Origin: Lathyrus oleraceus
Lineage: Eukaryota; Streptophyta; Magnoliopsida; Fabales; Fabaceae
DNA length: 64,000 nucleotides
Reading direction: 5' to 3'
Assembly: GCF_024323335.1 (NCBI RefSeq)
Contig: NC_066580.1
Span: forward strand, 137,593,648-137,657,647
The notes under the pieces are model-generated. The model made no database searches. It was not told the origin of the DNA and saw only the letters and a list, made by a program, of their open reading frames with translations. Within the stretch, counting starts at the first letter, position 1. Each line of letters opens with the position of its first letter. Positions 22,952 through 34,900 of this stretch are shown piece after piece. A program made the position numbers and the translations under genes.

Positions 22952-23689
22952 CAAGTGTGCATAATAGGCAGGAGGAACTGCATACAAGATAACATTTTTG
23001 TTAAACTAAAGTTTTGTATAGCCTAAAACAAAAACAAGCAAAGGGAATCGAGTAACAAACCTATTGAGACAGATCGAGTACACCTCGCATAACTGAATGG
23101 AAAAAAATAGTATCAGAAGGCTTCTAAAATTAAATGAAAACAGTACAAGTTTAGAAAACATTAATTAAGATTAAAAAAGCAAATCATACCATTACGTGTA
23201 GCACAAGTTATTGGTCAAACTCTGTAGCTGGTCTGCAGTGAATTTATTTTCATCATACAGCACATGATAATGCGTTGGTCGACTAGTCCCCTGCAAAAAG
23301 AACACGTCCAAATGCAAATAACACAGAACTGTCAAAAGGCGATTGAGCAACAAATAGTAAACAATGGCATAAAGTTAAATGACATAGCTAATATTACCTG
23401 AATTCCTGCATGGCTGTTAAGGTAAAAATCAAATTCCCTAGGGTGACAAATGCTGGTGTCTACCACGGTTCCTTTGACAATTTAGAACAACAAAATCAGC
23501 AAAAAGTGATAAATTCAAATGATAATATATACCAGCTGCATTGAGAAATATATTGAAAAAACCTGGCATAATATTTCCACTTCTATCGGTCTCTTTGGGG
23601 TTGACAGGAAAGAGACGGGTGTGATGTCTCTTTTGGACCACTACAAAAGTAACTTTAGGTAGATACCCATCCTCTATTGAGACACAAGC
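22952..23689 (-). pseudogene. Captured Argonaute (AGO) PIWI-domain segment, five exons with introns
   Basis: Argonautes load small RNAs and use the PIWI domain to slice targets. On the - strand the exons are 23689-23563 ([20 protein letters not shown], then RHHTRLF, SGNIMPG), 23471-23398 ([20 protein letters not shown], then HAGIQ), 23290-23196 ([11 protein letters not shown], then [14 protein letters not shown]), 23092-23061 (YARCTRSVSI) and 22977-22952 (PPAYYAHL). Each junction has GT and AG in the correct phase. This is the PIWI C-terminal half, including the HYHVL segment with the catalytic histidine; the upstream catalytic acids are not included. The [10 protein letters not shown] wording suggests the AGO1/5/10 group, perhaps AGO5. 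A serine replaces the usual lysine in DTxICHP. The gene's start and the end after YYAHL are missing. I see no stop or frameshift in the exons. Presence of introns means capture was from DNA, not from mRNA. Confidence 0.93.
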
Positions 23690-23941
23690 CTGATGAAAAA
23701 AAATTAGTTGGTCTTCAGCACTCCAATGTACTTCAAATTTTACACCCTTGTCTCTTGCACGAATGATTGACTTCATAATAGCCATTTTACCTGTAATAAA
23801 GAAAACAATTAAAATCATATGACAAATGTAAAAACAATTAAAATCATAAAAGTCATTTTACCTGTAATAAAGAAAACAATTAAAATCATTTGACCTGTAC
23901 CTTTTTCACTAAGTTCTCTTTCTTTTCTTGGTTGGAATATG
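23690..23941 (-). pseudogene. Fragment of the second CACTA ORF, joined to the AGO segment
   Basis: On the - strand about 23930-23885 reads NIFQPRKERELSEKGTG. After a duplicated stretch (attttaattgttttctttat at about 23861-23880 and 23798-23817) the sequence is [20 protein letters not shown], then WSAEDQL. I recall similar N-termini in the non-transposase ORF of legume CACTA elements, but that is from memory. The open frame starting at 23818 runs straight through the last bases before the AGO exon (ttttcatcag) into AGO codons in frame, so a chimeric reading frame is open to 23563 and beyond. Confidence 0.45.
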
Positions 23942-26900
23942 TTATACATGTCTCTTAACAACACGGACGGTTGGATTGATCCAAATACCCTCATTATGAT
24001 CATTTCTAATATATGAATCATTTGATATAATATTCTCATCTTGATCATTTCTGGTAAACGATTCTATCTCAACATCAATATCACCTTGATCTCCAGTGTT
24101 TTCATCAATTACTTTGTTGGAAAAAAGAACTATAGACCATTTCGTACTTTTCGGATCATTGACATAGAACACTTGTCTAGCTTGAGAGGCTAGAATAAAA
24201 GACTCATCTTTGTATCCCACCCTATTAAGATCCACTTGCAAAAATCCTGACTTATCCATTCGAATGTCGTTATTATTTTCAACCCACTTGCAACCAAATA
24301 TAGGAATCTGAAACTTCTCATAATCAAACACCTAAATGCGCTCGATAACACCAAAATACGACAGATTTGCAAATTTGGGGTTTAAGTCCTTCACACTTGA
24401 TATGTGCATTGCTTCAGCTACCACGGTGACACCACTATTCTGCATAGTACTTTTATCATCTTGTTCTTTGGTATAAAATGTGTATCCATTAATCGCGTAT
24501 GCGCTATAAGAAAAAACATGGAAACTTGGACCATATGCTAAGCATCTCAACCTTTCTGTTATTGAAGCGGGATCTGAATAATACTTTGAATAAATATGAT
24601 CCTTAAACCAAGGTATAAAACATCGATTGTGCTCTCGTACTATCCAATTTTCATTTCTATTGGGATTTAAACCTCGGAGAACATCCTTGTGAATTTCAAC
24701 ATACGGCTCAACCTCATTCTCATTGTGCAGAACATACAAATGCACTTGATCCCGTTCGACCCTTGATACTGCCACGATTTTATTTCCAATTAGATTTTTT
24801 CCTTCTTTCTTTTCGACAAGCTGAGACTTGGGGAGTCCGATTGACTGAACATTAGACAAATATTCAGTACAAAACTCAATCGCTTCTTCAACAATGTATC
24901 TTTCAACTATACAACCTTCTGGTCGACTTCGGTTCTTCACGTACCCTTTTAATATTTTCATATAACGTTCAACAGGGTACATCCATCTCATATAAGCTGG
25001 TCCACACAATTGTGTCTCTTTCACAAGATGAACAACTAGATGTACCATTATGTCAAAAAATGATGGAGGAAAAAACATTTCAAGCTCACACAAAGTAGTA
25101 ACGATTTCTTTTTGCAACATTGGTAAGATCGCAGGATTGATCACCTTACTGCAAATTGACTTGAAGAAAGAACACAACTTAGTTATAGAGCTTCTTACTT
25201 TTTCTGGAAGAATAGAACGTATACCTATTGGGAGAAAATGTTCCATTATAACATGGCAATCATGGGTCTTTAAACTCTTTAACTTGAGGTCTTTCATAGA
25301 CACAAGTCTTCTAATATCTGAAGAGTACCCTTCTGGAACTTTAACTTCACTTAGAAACTTACACAATGTTTTTTTCTCCTTTCTAGATAGAGTATAAGCA
25401 GCAGGAGGTAGATATGTTCGTTTTCCTTTCTTCAAGGGTCCTAATTCAGTTCTTATTCCCATCGCTATCAAGTCCTTTCTTGCCTTAAGGCCATCCTTAG
25501 ATTTTCCTTGTATATTGAGTAACGTGCCAAGAACACTTTCAAATACATTTTTTTCAATATGCATAACATCAATAAAATGTCTCACATACAAGGACTTCCA
25601 ATACGGCAATTCAAAAAAAACTGACCTCTTCTTCCACCCACTTTTGACAAGTGTGTGGGCAAAAGGCTTGCCAAACTGAGTATCCAAATCTTTCACCTTT
25701 TCAAAAATTTGATCACCCGTCAATATAGGTGGAGCTCTGCCTTGTTCTGTCTCTCCATTGAACGCCTTTCTCCATCCACGGTAGTGATGATTTGAATTTA
25801 AGAATCTCCGATGACCGAGAAAGACATTCTTCTGACCAAACTCCAAGCGCTTCCAATCTGTTTTATCTTCACAAATAGGACACGCACATTGACCTTTTAT
25901 GCTATACCCTGATAGATTTCCGTATGCTGGAAAATCATTAATTGTGCCAAACAACATCGCCCTCAAGTTGAAACTTTCTTTCCTATATCCATCATAAACC
26001 TCCACACCGGTCTCCCACAAAATCTTTAAATCTTCGATTAAGGGCTTCAAGTACACGTCTATGTCATTCCCTGGTTGTTTAGGTCCAGAAATCAACATAG
26101 ACAACATCATGTACTTACGCTTCATACATAGCCATGGAGGTAGGTTATAAATCATAATAATCACAGGCCATGTACTGTGTGAGATATTTTGGATACCGTG
26201 TGGGTTCATTCCATCAGTAGATAATGCCAAGCGAAGGTTTCTTGATTCTTCTCCAAATTCAGGATAATCATTATCAATTTTCAACCACTGTGGTGAATCT
26301 GCCGGATGTCGATACTTTCCATCTATAATTCTTTCATCTGCATGCCAGGTCAAGTGTCTTGAATCGGTTTCACTACGAAACATGCGTCTAAATCACGGAA
26401 TAACAGGAAAATACCACAAGACTTTTGCTGGAGACAACTTGTTCTTATATCGCGAGACACCGCATTTAGGACACTCATTTAACGATGCATACTCATTTCG
26501 AAACAAAACGCAATCGTTTGGACATGCATGTATCTTATCATAGCTCATGCCAATAGAGCACAACATCTTTTTGGTCTCATATGTTCGATTGGGAAGAACA
26601 TTATCCTCAGGAAGCATATCTTTCAAAAGGGCTAATAACTCTGTGAAACTTTTATCCGACCACCCATTGCCCGCCTTTAAGTTGTACAACTTTAATACCG
26701 CATACAATCTTGTGAATTTAGTGCAACCATCATACAAAGGTTTCTCTGCATCACTTACCAACCTCTCAAACATTTCGGGACAATCCTTAAGATCTCCTTC
26801 AAGTGCTTCTGCAATCTCTTCAACTCGATCATAATCGTATGTATCTGCGCCACTATAGTTTGAGGCATAGGTCGTACTATCCCCGGTTCAACATTATTGT

Positions 26901-27132
26901 TACTTTTCTCACCATGCAAATTCCAACATGTATAACTTCGATCAATTCCATGCCTCATTAGATGCGATGTCAACTGAACTGCGTCAACCCGTTTCCCATA
27001 ACAACAACCCAAGCAAGGACATATCATTCTACTGGGGTCTTCGGCGTGCGCAACGGCAAACTTAACGAATTCTGATACCCCATTCTCGTACTCTCTCGAC
27101 AATCGATTGGAAGACATCCATGTATTATCCAT
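23942..27132 (-). pseudogene. TNP2 transposase of the CACTA element (broken)
   Basis: The catalytic protein of CACTA transposons. It starts at ATG 27132 (MDNTWMSSNRLSREYENGV, then CPCLGCCYGKR, the transposase-associated zinc-binding domain). A 1-nt shift near 26860 changes frame to AEALEGDLKDCPEMFERLV. The frame then continues: NECPKCGVSRYK, the Tnp2 core (LALSTDGMNPHGIQ, WPVIIMIYNLPPWLCMK, CACPICEDKT), DUF4218 (FPPSFFDIMVHLVVHLVKE, MRWMYPVERYMK) and, after 24332, DUF4216 (IPIFGCKWVENN, FVLASQ-like FILASQARQVFYV), ending at 23942. Two single-codon stops interrupt one otherwise continuous frame: TGA 26393-26395 (where relatives usually have arginine) and TAG 24332-24334 (usually tryptophan). 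Most of the protein is otherwise well kept, so loss is fairly recent. Confidence 0.92.
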
Positions 27133-27560
27133 TACTAATTAGAATAAACAAAAAACAATTTCAGAAGAGTTCAAACACATTCGGACCTAGGTTTCTAATG
27201 ATACTGGTGTTGACACAAAATCATATGTTCATAGGTCGTATAACCCATTGCATCCGCTATCATGGTCACTAAAAACCAACCGTCAATTTCCTATTGCATC
27301 CGCTATCATGGTTGAAACAAACGTAGAAGGAGGAAACGCGCAATAATAAGGTAAAACAGAAATTGGGCAAAGCTAAAACAAAGCAATAACATAAAACAGA
27401 AATTGGGAAAAGCGTGTACCTTTGATTGGTAGAAGGAGGAAACGCGCATGTAGATCTAACAGAGGTGGAAGGAAAACACCTCAGAACCCTAACGTGAAAA
27501 AGAACGCTAATAACAGATAGTGAAATAACAAAACGCGCAGTATGTTATAATTTTAATGTT
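27133..27560 (-). other. 5' leader region of the CACTA transposase
   Basis: Non-coding sequence between the transposase ATG and the right subterminal repeats. It contains a short direct repeat ccattgcatccgctatcatgg / ctattgcatccgctatcatgg at about 27245 and 27291, and gaaggaggaaacgcgca at about 27328 and 27431. Confidence 0.6.
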
Positions 27561-27574
27561 TACTAAAGGGGACA

Positions 27575-28165
27575 TTAGAGGGCGCTTGTGGAAAAAAAAC
27601 GCCCTCTAAAGGGGGCCTAAGAGGGCGCTTATGAAAGCGCTCTCTAAGGCTTTCCAGAAGCGCTTTATAAGCTGGAAATGCACGTGGACTTATAACAGCG
27701 CTTTATTAAAAGCGCCCTCTAAGGGTAACCTTAGAGGGCGCTTTCTAAAAAGCGCCATGTATTGTTGTCCCTCTATCTCCTCCTTATTTTTTCGTTTCAC
27801 CTTAGAGGGCGCTTGTGGAAACAAAGCGCCTTCTAAAGGGGGCCTAAGAGGGCGCTTATGAAAGCACTCTCTAAGGCTTTCCAAAAGCGCTTTATAAGCT
27901 GGAAATGCACATGGACTTATAACAGCGCTTTATTAAAAGCGCCCTCTAAGGGTAACCTTTGAGGGCGCTTTCTAAAAAGCGCCATGTATTGTTGTCCCTC
28001 TATCTCCTCCTTATTTTTTCGCTTCACCTTAGAGGGCGCTTTGTTACAAAAGCGCCCTCTAAAGTGCGCTGTCTATTGCTCCTTATTTTTCGCTTCACTT
28101 TAGAGGGCGCTTTTGTAATAAAGCGCCCTCTAAGGTGCGCTGTCTATTCTAGTTTTTGGCGTAGT
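27575..28165. repeat. CACTA right subterminal repeats, with a 227-bp tandem duplication
   Basis: Same agagggcgc / gcgccctct hairpin motifs as the left end. A block of about 227 bp starting gagggcgcttgtggaaa (27578) repeats at 27805, and a third, shorter variant begins near 28029. Confidence 0.9.
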
Positions 28166-28202
28166 GGTATGAATGAAGAAGATGATGTTCTAACATAGTT
28201 TT

Positions 28203-28335
28203 GTCTCTGTTGGTACGCGTATGGGAGAAGTGGTACGCGTATCATACGCGTATGAGACAGGCCATACGCGTATGGGCTTGGCTAGGAAATGTGCCATACG
28301 CGTATGGGCATGAGGCATACGTGTATGGGCAGAAG
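28203..28335. repeat. CATACGCGTATG palindromes in the B LTR, right part
   Basis: Continuation of the palindrome array after the CACTA insert: five ACGCGT cores plus a decayed acgtgt version. Confidence 0.9.
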
Positions 28336-29395
28336 TTTGATTTTTCTGAGCTGTTGTTGTGCAGTTTTGGTCGTTTCAGCTGAATGATGTAATTTAGCTG
28401 ATGTATGATATAGTAGGGATCATTTCCCGTTGTTTTGAGCAGTATAGGTATTAGTAGAGTGTGCTAATACTGTGATTTATTATTTGGCATGACATGATAT
28501 GATTATGTGATAAATATGCTGATGGTGTATGATGGTATGCATAATGCTGTGAATATATCTATTATGTATGCAATTGTGGATGGACTGTTTATGGCTTAGA
28601 GTGTGAGCATATGTCCATTGTGGATTGTTGTTGATGTTTGCATGCTAGGTGATTAGCGTGCATAGCATAGCCTTTATGGTGGTAGCTAATTCTCATGGTA
28701 AGGAATTAGTGAGTGAGTCACTAGGTCTCAAATGAGTGGGACTAGTGAGCTTGGTAGCCGTATCTGGGTTTGATCGGTGAGGTTGAACTATGTGTTCACG
28801 AATAGTCGGTACCGCATGCATGAAGTCTCATTTCATAATGTATGTATGGCGTATAATATGAATGGATGTATTCCAATATTATACGTGTGTTTTGTGGTTG
28901 TGTTGAGTATGATTATGAGTTGATGTTGCCGTTGCTGAATGCGTGATATGATTAGGGTGATGAATGTGTTAATTTACTTAGCATTACATGATATTTTATA
29001 ATGCTTATTATATCGATTGAGGAACTCACCCTTACAACTATGTTTCAGGTAACGAGCAGTGATTGAGTAGAAGCTAGTGCTTGGAGTCTAGTGTAGTTCC
29101 TTAGTGGGTCATGCTCTGGTATATGTAACATCGGGACGGGATGTTTTACTTTGTTTTCATTTTTGGTTGTTGAACAATTTTACATGTAATGTGTTACATG
29201 GTTTGCATGTTGTTAGATTTCTATCCGCTGCGAATTGTGCAATGTTTTATTTTGATTAATAAATGAGCATGACAAGTTATTTTGGTGAATGGTGTGAAGT
29301 GTCAAGTGTGACACCCTGAAATTGCATATCTACTCTGATTCATGTTTTGTTGTTTTAATTAATTATTGGGGTATTTTAGATGGGTGTTACATTAG

Positions 29396-29407
29396 TGGTA
29401 TCAGAGC
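29396..29407 (+). other. Primer binding site of element B, unit 1
   Basis: TGGTATCAGAGC, the classic site for initiator tRNA-Met, four bases after the LTR end. Confidence 0.95.
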
Positions 29408-29517
29408 ATAGTCGGTCGAGTCGAGTCGTAATTATTCTGTTTCCCTGTATGTGATAGGTGTTGTGTAACCCTATCAGTACTTATTGTTTTAGCTTGTTGG
29501 ATTAACTCAGAATAGAG

Positions 29518-31922
29518 ATGGCTGGAAGAGGTAGAGACGATGCTGCGATTGCTGAGGCTCTGGGTATGCTAGCTGGAGTACTTGGAGGGAATCCGAATGT
29601 TGTGGGATTGGGAGCTGCTCGTCAACTGAGTGAGTTCCAGAAGAACAATCCTCCAATGTTCAAGGGAGCATACGATCCAGATGGTGCTCAGAAGTGGTTG
29701 AAGGAGATCGAGAGGATCTTCCGAGTGACTGAGTGTGCCGATAACCAGAAGGTCAGGTTCGGTACGCATATGCTGTCAGAGGAAGCAGATGATTGGTGGG
29801 TTGCTGCCCGCACTGAGTTGGAAGCTGCGGGGGTGCTGAGATCACTTGGGCGGTGTTCAGAGAGAGATTCCTGAGGAAGTACTTTCCAGAGGATGTCAGA
29901 GGAAAGAAAGAGATAGAGTTCTTAGAATTGAAGCAGGGCAACCGGTCTGTTACTGAGTATGCTGCTAAGTTCACAGAGCTGTCGAAGTATTACACTCCCT
30001 ATGATGAGGCTACTGGGGAATTTTCAAAATGTGTGAAGTTTGAGAACGGGTTACGTCCCGAGATCAAGCAGGCTATTGGGTATCAGCGGATTAGAGTGTT
30101 TTCTGACTTGGTTGACTGTTGCAGGATTTTTGAACAGGATACCAAGGCCAGAGCGGAGAGCTATCAGCAGAGGGTTGATAGGAAAGGTAAGAATCAGGAT
30201 GATCGTGGGAAACCGTATGCAGCTGGCAAAGGTTTCCAGAGACAGAGTGGGATGAAGAGACCTAGTGGGGGAGACTCCAGTGCCCCTGCTAAGTGTTACA
30301 GATGTGGTCAGACTGGACATCGTATCCATGAGTGTACCAGTACTGAGAAGAAGTGTTTCAAGTGTGGCAAAGGTGGTCACTTGGCTGCAGAGTGCCGGTT
30401 GAAGACTATGACTTGTTTCAACTGTGGAGAGGTGGGTCATATCAGTCCACAGTGTCCTAAGCCGAAGAAAGAGAACCAGTCGGGAGGCAAGGTCTTTGCT
30501 TTAACGGGTTCTGAGACTTCTGCAGATGATCGTTTGATCCGAGGTACGTGTTATATTAATGGCTTTCCTCTTGTAGCTATTATTGACACAAGTGCGACTC
30601 ATTCCTTTATATCTTTGGATTGTGCTGTGAAACTTAAATTAGAGATATCTGAGATGCATGGGAGTATGGTGATTGATACTCCTGCGAAGGATTCAGTGAC
30701 TACTACTTCAGTTTGTTTAAATTGTCCTTTGAGTATTTTTGGTAGAGACTTTGGGATGGACCTCGTGTGTCTTCCACTAGTGCAGATTGATGTTATCCTG
30801 GGTATGAACTGGTTGGTGTTTAACCGAGTTTATATCAACTGTTTTGATAAGACTGTGATCTTTCTTGAGATTGAGGAAGGAAAGAGTTTGTTTCTATCAG
30901 CAAGGCAGGTGAATGAGGCAGTAGCAGATGGGGCAGAGTTGTTTATGCTGTTAGCGACTTTGGAGGCTAAAGATAAACTGGTGATTTGCGATCTAGCCGT
31001 GGTGTGTGATTTTCCTGATGTGTTTCCTGAAGAAGTGAATGAATTACCGCCAGAGCATGAAGTTGAGTTCTCGATTGATTTGGTACCTGGTACTAGGCCG
31101 ATATCGATGGCTCCGTACCGTATGTCTGCTGTTGAGTTAACTGAATTGAAGAGTCAGCTGGAAGATCTGTTGGATAAGAAATTTATTCGTCCGAGTGTGT
31201 CACCGTGGGGCGCACCAGTGTTATTAGTTAAGAAGAAAGAAGGTACTATGAGGTTGTGTGTGGACTACAGGCAACTGAATAAAGTGACGATCAAGAATCG
31301 GTATCCTTTGCCGAGGATTGATGATTTGATGGATCAGTTGGTTGGTGCGAGTGTGTTCAGCAAAATAGATTTGAGATCGGGGTATCATCAGATACGTGTG
31401 AAAACTGAGGATATTCAAAAGACTGCTTTCAGAACAAGGTATGGATATTATGAGTATTCTGTAATGCCTTTTGGTGTGACTAATGCGCCTGGGGTATTTA
31501 TGGAGTATATGAATAGGATTTTCCATCCGTACCTAGACAAGTTTGTTATGGTGTTTATGGACGATATTTTGGTGTATTCGAAATCTGAAGAAGAGCATGC
31601 TGAACATTTGAGAGTGGTTTTAGGAGTTCTACGAGAAAAGAAGTTATTTGCTAAACTGTCCAAGTGTGAATTTTGGTTAGAAGAGGTTAGTTTTCTTGGT
31701 CATGTGGTTTCAAGAGGTGGTATTGTTGTTGATCCTTCTAAGATAGAAGCGGTATCTAAGTGGGAAGCTCCGAAGTCAGTTTCTGAGATAAGGAGTTTTC
31801 TTGGACTTACAGGTTATTATAGGAAATTCATTGAGGGATTTTCTAAGTTGGCGTTACCGTTGACGATGTTGACTAGAAAGGGGCAAGCGTTTGTTTGGGA
31901 CTCAAAATGTGAAGAAGGTTTC
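29518..31922 (+). pseudogene. Element B gag-pol, part 1 (gag, protease, reverse transcriptase, start of RNase H)
   Basis: Gag begins at ATG 29518 (MAGRGRDDAAIAEALGMLAG; later FKGAYDPDGAQKWLKEIERI). A 1-nt frameshift at about 29834-29842 moves the frame to [20 protein letters not shown]. Three CCHC knuckles follow (30295-30456: [42 protein letters not shown]). The protease has [12 protein letters not shown] with DTS at 30585-30593 where DTG is expected. The reverse transcriptase has [30 protein letters not shown] and FMDD at 31554-31565, and the RNase H connection starts at WDSKCEEGF. There element C interrupts at 31922. Removing C and one gtttc copy continues the frame exactly at 57913. Frameshift and protease change are both present in the second unit too. 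Confidence 0.95.
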
Positions 31923-34900
31923 TGTCGCATCACGCGAAAAACCGGCGGGAAAAGAAAGAACAACAGAGCCGCCACCGTGCGTTATTTATCCCAAAAGAGG
32001 GAAAGGAAACGCTCAGAGTAAACCTGGGAAAAGACATGGTCTCGCGACCAAAGAGAATGGGTTCGGGAGTCGGTTATGCGAAGGGAAGGTATTAGCACCC
32101 CTACGCATCCGTAGTACTCTACGGGATCCACGCACACTAGAAAGGAAAATTGGTTGCTAAACACTGCTCAAATATTCACACACACTGGCTGAAAGAAACG
32201 AAAGAGACTGACTGAAACTGAACTCGGCAGGATGTCGCATCCTGGGCCTACTTAGTCTATCAGGCATAGACATCAGAGTCAAAGTAGTTCGGACTGGGGA
32301 AACGACACATGCTCGCTAGGATATCGCATCCTATGCATACGTATCTTCTCGGACGAGAGAAGAATCAGAGCATTCGTAGCTCGGCTGACACACACACAAA
32401 CAAAACAAAACAAAGGCAAACGTGGAGCCCGACTGCCAATCGCTGGACTTATGTCAGCATCCGAACCTAAGCACACACACTGGAACCCGAATGCCACTCG
32501 ATGGACCTACATCAGCTTCCAAGCACACAACAACACAACAAGTTAATAGGGAGTCGGGGACTCGAGCCTATAACTGTCAAGCACACACTCAAACAGACAG
32601 ACAACAAATTGCTAAGGAGTCAGGCACTCGAGCCTAGCAAATGTCAAACGACACACACAAAAAGGAAAAGGGCGCCCGGAGAGATCAGCTCAATCTCCTG
32701 CCTACATACTTCATCTGGTATGAAGATCAGGGCGATGTAGTTCCCCTACGCAGGGATAAAGGACTAGCCTAACCAGATAACAGAGGGAGACACAACTCTA
32801 GGGAGACTACGACTCGAGCCTAGATGTTGTCATGCAAAATCATCCCTAAGTTAAGGTTTCTAGCTAAATGGCACGCGGGCCGACCTATCCTAAGTATGGC
32901 TCACACTGGAAGCAAGCCACACACACTTAACTTGCACAGGAAGCAAGCCAAGCAAAACCTACTTGCACAGGAAGCAAGTCTAAACTAATCCTAACTTGCA
33001 CAGGAAGCAAGTCAAACTATCCTAACTTGCACAGGAAGCAAGTCAAACTATCCTAACTTGCACAGGAAGCAAGTCAAACAATCCTACCAGTGCAGATAGC
33101 ACACGCTATACACAAACAAGTGGCTCAAACAAGGGTTAGGTTTTAGTCAAGGGGTCATATCAACCTCAACAAACAAACCTCTGGAATGGGGTGAATGTGC
33201 TCTTAACCTTGCCATTGAGGGGCTAAGGTGAAGCAGATGAAAGGATGAAGTGAGGATGAGACCTCACAGCTCTTATCCCTGGTCTGGGAGAGCTCAAGAC
33301 AAGAATGTGTGGGTTCAGAAAGTGGGAACCCTTCTACACATTTGAAACTGACTCAACTGTGCAATTGCACAAGATCTTGGGTTTGTATCTGCAATGCATC
33401 AACACAGTGGTGTGAGCAAAGCAGATGACACACTGAATAGTGGGGGATAGATTGCATATCCCTACCTTCCACCAATTGCCTCTTCTCTTAGGAGGACTTT
33501 GACTCTATGCAGGGACAAAAGTAAACATCCACAAACATTGCCTCTTAAGGAGGACTTCAGACAGTTGCCTGGCCAAGTAACAGACCAGGTCTTCCAGACT
33601 ACATGAAGTAAAGGAGGCATACCTCAATGCAAATTGCTTATACAAGCAAAGCAAAGCAAAAAGTTCACAAGGAACTAAGCAACTAAAGCACCTGAAACAG
33701 TCAAGCAGATGTTAGTATGCAACTTCAAACAAAACAAACAGAAACAGAAACCAACAGTCAATTGGAGGCACATGGATGTGCAAGGCACAAGGCTTATGGC
33801 ATGTGAGCCAAGCCACCTACAAAACAAGGAGGTTAGGCAATGATACTTGGGTAAGCTCAATCAAAAGAATTGGTCTTAATGGCCATTTGATGGTCAACCT
33901 GAAATCACAAGCTCAAAGGTGAGTAACAGGACCACTAGGGCAAGCCTAGGGTCAAAAGTGAATGAGAAAGTCAAAACAGCAAGGGTTAGGTATCCAAAAT
34001 CATGTTCAAACAATTAGGAAACAAAACCAATTGGGTTCACAGTCATATCAATCACTATCATCATTTCATGAACCATTTAGGTCAAAACATGGCAAACAGG
34101 AGCTCATAGAAGTCAACAGCAAGACTTGCATAAAAAACAATCTAAACATTTTCCAAAAATCACCAAATAAATCATGATCAAACCTAACACATAGCATGGT
34201 AAGCATGTCAAATTTCAACCCATTTGGGCAAGTGGAAGGCAGTCAATGAAAATCAGAAAGACAAAGTCAATTTGAACATGCTCAATGAAGTCAACCAAAC
34301 ATGCATCAACTTAGAAAAATCATAAGTCTAGAATGGTGTATGATAAATGAATGGGACTAAAACCATGGCAAATATTAGGATGTCTAGTTATCTCATGCAA
34401 GATTTCATGTCCATCCAATAAAGTATGAGAATTTCACAAATGAAATGGGAACATGTGTCACACAAAGTCAACCTTTGACTAGACAGGGAGGAAAAATCTC
34501 AAACAAATGGAAAATAGTTCAATTAAATCCAAGAAAATTCACATGTGAACTAGGCATACAAGAGTAGGTTCATGCAAAATTTGAGGTCATTTGGATGTCA
34601 AGAAGCATGGCAATGAAAATCATGAAGTTGGTCATCAATGGTGTGACACAAGTTGTCACACCCTAATTCAAAAAATCATATCTCACAAACCACAAATGAT
34701 AAATTCACAAACTTTATACCAAAATCACCATGAAGGTGTCTAGTTTAAGCACAAAAAATTTGAGAGCCATTGGATACATTCTCATCATTTCACAATTGAT
34801 TTGGCAAAGTGTACAAAATTTGGTCACATGTCACAAACCCTAAGGCCATTTAAAAACCATCCATCCAAAAATTCTGGAAAAATAATGATAAAAAAGTAGA

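Larger units (their letters stand above)
22182..28166 (-). mobile_element. CACTA (En/Spm) DNA transposon carrying an Argonaute fragment
   Basis: Ends are CACTACGCCAAAT at 22182 and, reading inward on the - strand from 28166, CACTACGCCAAAAACT. The target duplication is gta (22179-22181 and 28167-28169), and the uninterrupted site ccatacgcgtatgaatg exists in the other B LTR at about 60750. The 3-bp duplication and CACTA ends are diagnostic. From its 5' end (right): repeat-rich subterminal region, TNP2 transposase remains (27132-23942), part of a second transposon ORF (about 23940-23700), captured Argonaute exons (23689-22952), then the left subterminal repeats. The transposase is broken, so this copy cannot move by its own protein. 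Confidence 0.97.
21342..29391 (+). repeat. 5' LTR of element B, interrupted by a CACTA element
   Basis: Starts TGTAACACCCCGATAAAATA and ends GGGTGTTACA, so the ends are inverted (TGTAACA and TGTTACA). The LTR parts are 21342-22181 and 28170-29391. The bases 28167-28169 are the second copy of the CACTA target duplication. The total without the insert is 2062 bp, the same as the LTR at 59920-61981. The region 28336-29391 holds only LTR sequence and no gene. Confidence 0.95.

Noticed and set aside
22952..23689. AGO segment as a processed (retro-copied) pseudogene
   Set aside because: Four introns with intact GT-AG borders are retained, so the source was genomic DNA.
24332..26395. Introns at the TNP2 interruptions
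   Set aside because: The frame is the same on both sides and only one codon is lost each time, so single nonsense changes are simpler.
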